From positions 1 through 9,909 of the forward strand of contig PEXX01000034.1 in the NCBI GenBank assembly GCA_002778965.1: a stretch of DNA of 9,909 nucleotides, in the 5' to 3' direction. Below the pieces are notes generated by a model that searched no databases, was not told where the DNA came from, and worked only from the letters and a program-made list of their open reading frames with translations. Source of the DNA: Candidatus Kuenenbacteria bacterium CG08_land_8_20_14_0_20_37_23. Its GTDB lineage: Bacteria; Patescibacteriota; Patescibacteriia; UBA2196; GWA2-42-15. The position numbers were made by a program, and so were the translations under genes. Shown piece after piece: positions 7,266 to 9,909 of this stretch (position 1 is its first letter; each line of letters starts with the position of its first letter).

Positions 7266-8477
7266 TTACGGCTGTAAATATTTTCTTTTTTTTAATTCCA
7301 CTGGGAAATATTCCTGTTTTTCCTTATAATCGTAATTTGGACTGTATTTATAATCTTTGCCATAATTCAAATTTTTCATCAATTCCGTTGGCGCGTTTCT
7401 TAAGTGCAAGGGCACTCCGAGGTTGCCGTATTCTTTAATATCTTTTTGAGCTTCTAAATATGCTGCGTATAAATTGTTAGATTTTTTACATTTTGCCATA
7501 TATACCACAGCTTGGGCCAGAACGACATTACATTCCGGAATGCCAATGAAATGACAGGCTTGATAGGCAGCTACTGCTTGCTCAAGGGCGCGTGAATTTG
7601 CAAGGCCGATATCTTCTGAAGCGAAACGCACAAGACGACGCGCTACATAGAGAGGATCTTCACCGGCTTCAAGCATTCTTGCCAGCCAGTAGAGAGCCGC
7701 GTCAGCGTCTGATCCTCTCATGGATTTATGAAGCGCAGAAATTATATTAAAATGCTCATCGCCGTTCTTGTCATATATTAAGTGACTTTTTTGAAAAGCT
7801 TCTTTAATCATTTTCAGATCAATATTCTTACCAAGAGAGCTCGCGTATTCAAGCGCGTTTATGGCAGTTCTGGCATCGCCGTTACTCATGTTTGCCAACG
7901 TCTCAATTGTTTTTTTATCAATTTTTAAATTTAAGTTACCCAACCCTTTCTCTTTATTTTTTATAGTAGTAAGAATAATTTTTACTAAATGTTCTTTGTT
8001 TAGTTGATGCAGAACAAAAACTCGACAGCGAGAAAGCAGAGCGCTTCTTACTTCAAAGCTTGGATTTTCTGTAGTGGCGCCGATGAAAATAATGGTTCCA
8101 TGTTCAACATGCGGCAAAAGAGCATCCTGCTGCGATTTGTTCCAGCGATGAATTTCGTCTATAAAAAGTATTGTTTTTTGCCCCAAACGTTTGTTTTGTT
8201 CAGCCCGTTCAAGAATAGCGCGTAAATCTTTCATTCCGCTTGAAACCGCGCTGATTTGGATAAAATCGCTTTTTGTGGTTTTGGCAATAATAAAGGCTAG
8301 AGTTGTCTTGCCTGAACCAGGTGGACCCCAAAGGATCATTGACGGGACTTTATCGTATTGAATCGCATCGCGCAGCATTTTTCCTTGGCCTACGACCTCT
8401 TCTTGACCTAAAAATTCAGCCAAGGTGCTTGGCCTCATACGGTCGGCTAGAGGAGTGGGACATTGAGTGTTAGCCAT
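7266..8477 (-). CDS. rarA: Replication-associated recombination protein A (RarA/MgsA/WRIP1 family AAA+ ATPase)
   Basis: A clamp-loader-like AAA+ ATPase that works at stalled or blocked replication forks. In E. coli it interacts with SSB and has DNA end-unwinding activity. The family opening is seen in PLADRMRPSTLAEFLGQEEV at 9-28, Walker A GPPGSGKTT at 51-59, Walker B ILFIDEIHRWNKSQQDALLP at 103-122, sensor 1 GATTENPSFEV at 133-143 and the arginine-finger region LLSRCRVF at 147-154. The C-terminal tetramerisation part is present: SALHKSMRGSDADAALYWLA at 247-266, ARRLVRFASEDIGLAN at 279-294, GVPLHLRNAP at 354-363 and a Tyr-rich tail. At 403 residues it is near the usual length and looks complete. 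It stands alone on the minus strand, converging with ftsQ and diverging from the aminotransferase gene. No Shine-Dalgarno precedes the ATG. A possible promoter (TTGAAA at 8514-8509, 17 bp, TAACCT at 8491-8486) is weak and would leave only a few leader bases. Confidence 0.96.
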   Translation of the reverse strand: MANTQCPTPLADRMRPSTLAEFLGQEEVVGQGKMLRDAIQYDKVPSMILWGPPGSGKTTLAFIIAKTTKSDFIQISAVSSGMKDLRAILERAEQNKRLGQKTILFIDEIHRWNKSQQDALLPHVEHGTIIFIGATTENPSFEVRSALLSRCRVFVLHQLNKEHLVKIILTTIKNKEKGLGNLNLKIDKKTIETLANMSNGDARTAINALEYASSLGKNIDLKMIKEAFQKSHLIYDKNGDEHFNIISALHKSMRGSDADAALYWLARMLEAGEDPLYVARRLVRFASEDIGLANSRALEQAVAAYQACHFIGIPECNVVLAQAVVYMAKCKKSNNLYAAYLEAQKDIKEYGNLGVPLHLRNAPTELMKNLNYGKDYKYSPNYDYKEKQEYFPVELKKRKYLQP

Positions 8478-8533
8478 ATATAATAAGGTTAACAGAAATA
8501 AATTAAATTTTCAATTTTTTTGCACGCGGTAAT

Positions 8534-8561
8534 TTGATTTTATTAAGATCTATTATATACT
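8534..8561 (+). promoter_or_regulatory. Candidate promoter of the aminotransferase gene, probably giving a leaderless mRNA
   Basis: TTGATT (8534-8539), a 16 bp spacer and TATACT (8556-8561) make a good sigma-70-type promoter. Its -10 box ends only 7 bp before the ATG at 8569, so the normal start of transcription, 6-8 bp downstream, falls at or next to the A of the start codon. There is no Shine-Dalgarno, consistent with leaderless translation. It lies in the 91 bp spacer shared with the divergent rarA. Confidence 0.5.
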
Positions 8562-8568
8562 TCTAAGT

Positions 8569-9771
8569 ATGAACAAACTCAAGATTTCAATACGTGTTAA
8601 TAAGTTAAATCAATCTCCAATTCGCAAATTTTTTGCGTTGGTTGAACGCGCTGAAAAACGAGGTATAAAAGTTTTTAAATTAAACATAGGAGATTCAGAC
8701 ATAGAAACCCCAAAAGAAATTCTAAAAGGAATCAGTAGTTTCAAAAATAAAAATATTCATTACGCGCCGTCGTCGGGGATAAAAGAGCATATTGAAGCTT
8801 GGATCAAATATTATAGAGGTTTTGGAATTTATTTGGGGGCTGAAGAAATTATTTCTACAGTTGGAGTGTCCGAAGGGATTTTAATGACTTTTTTGGCCAT
8901 TTCAAATCCGGGTGATGAAGTGATTGTGTTTGAGCCATTATATGCTAATTACCCGGCGATTGCTGCAATGTGCGGAGTAAAACTTGTGCCGATTAGGCTT
9001 AAACTTGAAAATGGTTTTGTATTGTCAAGCGAAAAGGAGATTATTAGAAAAATTACTAAAAAGACCAGGGGAATTGTCGTGATTAATCCTGACAACCCGA
9101 CAGGCAAGGCGTGGGGCAAAAAAGAGCTTGAAATTATCGCCAAAGTGGCGCGGAAAAATAATTTATATATAATAGCTGATGAAACATATCGCGAAATTAT
9201 TTTCAGAGGAAAGCCTTTGAGCATGTTGTTATTCAAAAACATTGATGATAATTTGATTGTTTTAGACAGCATTTCAAAACGTTTTTTAGCTCCTGGAATC
9301 AGACTTGGCGTTGTTGTAAGTAAAAATAAGGAGTTTACGGCCGGTATTTTGAAGATAGCCATGTCAAGACTGTCAGCGCCTACGATTGGGCAACTGGCGA
9401 CAATACAAATTTTGAAGAAATCAAGACCGTTCACTAAAAAATTGACGGCAGAGTTTAAAAAACGGAGAGATATTGTCAATAATGTGCTTAGGAAAATGAA
9501 GGGTGTTGTTACTTATTTGCCAAACGGAGCTTTTTATCAGGTGATTAAATTACCAGTTAAGGACAGTGAAAGTTTTATTAAATTCATGCTTGAAGATTTT
9601 AGTTATCAAAGAAAAACAGTTTTAGTTTCGCCAATGGAAGATTTTTATGTGTCCCATGGTCATGGGAGAGACGAAATTAGAATTGCTTATGTGTTGAACG
9701 TTAAGGAATTAAATATGGCTATGGAAGTTTTTAAAAGAGGTCTTCAAGCGTATTTGTGCCTTAAGCCATAA
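8569..9771 (+). CDS. PLP-dependent class I/II aminotransferase (AspC/alanine aminotransferase-like)
   Basis: A fold-type I pyridoxal-phosphate aminotransferase of 400 residues, the usual length. Visible features are the N-terminal FKLNIGDSDIETP (36-48), HYAPSSGIKE (64-73), the phosphate-binding region TVGVSEGILMTF (97-108), the substrate-side EPLYANYP (122-129), NPDNPTGKAW (173-182), PLP-binding Asp204 and Tyr207 in IADETYREI (202-210), the Schiff-base Lys237 in DSISKRFLAPGIRLG (233-247), Arg245, and Arg371 in the EIRIAY stretch (369-374), which normally binds the substrate carboxylate. All catalytic positions are present, so the enzyme is probably active. The family covers aspartate, alanine and aromatic transaminases; substrate specificity cannot be read from these motifs, so no gene symbol is given. 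The ATG follows the promoter -10 box closely. The gene appears monocistronic: it has its own promoter and is followed by a terminator. Confidence 0.92.
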   Translation: MNKLKISIRVNKLNQSPIRKFFALVERAEKRGIKVFKLNIGDSDIETPKEILKGISSFKNKNIHYAPSSGIKEHIEAWIKYYRGFGIYLGAEEIISTVGVSEGILMTFLAISNPGDEVIVFEPLYANYPAIAAMCGVKLVPIRLKLENGFVLSSEKEIIRKITKKTRGIVVINPDNPTGKAWGKKELEIIAKVARKNNLYIIADETYREIIFRGKPLSMLLFKNIDDNLIVLDSISKRFLAPGIRLGVVVSKNKEFTAGILKIAMSRLSAPTIGQLATIQILKKSRPFTKKLTAEFKKRRDIVNNVLRKMKGVVTYLPNGAFYQVIKLPVKDSESFIKFMLEDFSYQRKTVLVSPMEDFYVSHGHGRDEIRIAYVLNVKELNMAMEVFKRGLQAYLCLKP

Positions 9772-9781
9772 AACAGTATAG

Positions 9782-9811
9782 CCACAAAATGTGGATTTTT
9801 GTGATTTTTTT
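9782..9811 (+). terminator. Intrinsic terminator downstream of the aminotransferase gene
   Basis: CACAAAA (9783-9789) pairs with TTTTGTG (9797-9803) in a 7 bp stem with a 7 nt loop, followed by a run of seven T at 9805-9811. An alternative shorter hairpin, CCACA/TGTGG (9782-9786 with 9790-9794), is followed by ATTTTT. Either fits a rho-independent terminator, and the site starts 10 bp after the stop codon. The stem has few G-C pairs, so efficiency is uncertain. Confidence 0.6.
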
Positions 9812-9828
9812 GATGAATATGCTTAGAC

Positions 9829-9909
9829 TGTAGAACAATGACCCCTCGTCAGGGGGTAAAAGTTCCCTTAAAAATTGAATAAAATTGACGACTTATCCTC
9901 ATCTCAAAC
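9829..9909. mobile_element. Possible terminal part of an insertion sequence continuing beyond the right edge
   Basis: After the terminator the sequence holds TGTAGAACAATG (9829-9840), then a GC-rich hairpin (ACCCC 9841-9845 with GGGGT 9853-9857, or CCCCT with AGGGG around CGTC). A second, mutually exclusive pairing is AGGG (9851-9854) with CCCT (9865-9868). The TGT opening followed by TGACCCC...GGGGGTAAAAGTTCCC resembles, from memory, ends of some DDE-transposase insertion sequences (IS21/IS481-like). No transposase is visible, so this is a guess from end structure only. It could instead be an RNA hairpin or leader of a downstream gene. Confidence 0.25.

Noticed and set aside
8480..8485. TATTAT on the minus strand as the rarA -10 box
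   Set aside because: It ends 2 bp before the ATG, so transcription would start inside the coding sequence.
8949..9479. A 176-codon minus-strand frame inside the aminotransferase gene
   Set aside because: The plus-strand frame carries every catalytic residue of a class I aminotransferase; the antisense frame is a by-product of its codon pattern.
9849..9902. A 17-codon minus-strand frame at the right edge, open to the edge
   Set aside because: It is too short to assign and its upstream part is outside the window. It is mentioned only as possible support for an insertion-sequence end.
1..9909. CRISPR array, tRNA, rRNA, riboswitch or T-box
   Set aside because: No regularly spaced repeats, cloverleaf, rRNA-like stretch or conserved leader structure was seen on either strand when reading by eye.

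Overview
The window is an AT-rich bacterial chromosome segment with tightly packed genes. It carries one membrane glycan-polymer gene (cut by the left edge), two aminoacyl-tRNA synthetases, a D-Ala-D-Ala ligase, an FtsQ-type division protein, the AAA+ ATPase RarA and a class I aminotransferase. The AT-rich composition, the near absence of Shine-Dalgarno sequences, the style of the SerRS and HD-domain sequences and the compact mix of functions suggest a member of the Candidate Phyla Radiation (Patescibacteria, Parcubacteria-like). That assignment is inference; there is no rRNA or other marker in the window.

Layout. 1-1422 (minus) is an O-antigen ligase/Wzy_C-family membrane protein whose 3' end runs off the left edge. 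1423-1597 is a divergent intergenic region with a fair minus-strand promoter. 1598-7174 (plus) is a four-gene run: lysS, serS, ddl, ftsQ. The lysS-serS gap is 34 bp, serS and ddl overlap at ATGA, and ddl and ftsQ are 72 bp apart. ftsQ converges on rarA (7266-8477, minus) across a 91 bp AT-rich gap with a 10 bp inverted repeat. rarA diverges from an aminotransferase gene (8569-9771, plus) across another 91 bp region, where a good promoter sits so close to the ATG that the transcript is probably leaderless. The aminotransferase ends in an intrinsic terminator. After it, a GC-rich hairpin at 9841-9857 may be the end of a mobile element that continues beyond the right edge.

The genes cover translation (LysRS, SerRS), peptidoglycan precursor synthesis (Ddl), division (FtsQ), surface glycan assembly (ligase), replication-fork rescue (RarA) and amino-acid metabolism (aminotransferase). 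The ddl-ftsQ order matches the division/cell-wall (dcw) cluster of many bacteria; here two tRNA synthetases precede it.

The most unusual item is lysS. Its 718 codons encode a complete class II LysRS (about 1-492) fused in frame to an HD-superfamily phosphohydrolase domain (about 520-718). That domain has a Glu where the family normally has its last metal-binding Asp, and it contains a Cys-rich segment. LysRS enzymes make Ap4A and some HD proteins (YqeK) hydrolyse Ap4A, so a self-limiting alarmone enzyme is a testable possibility.
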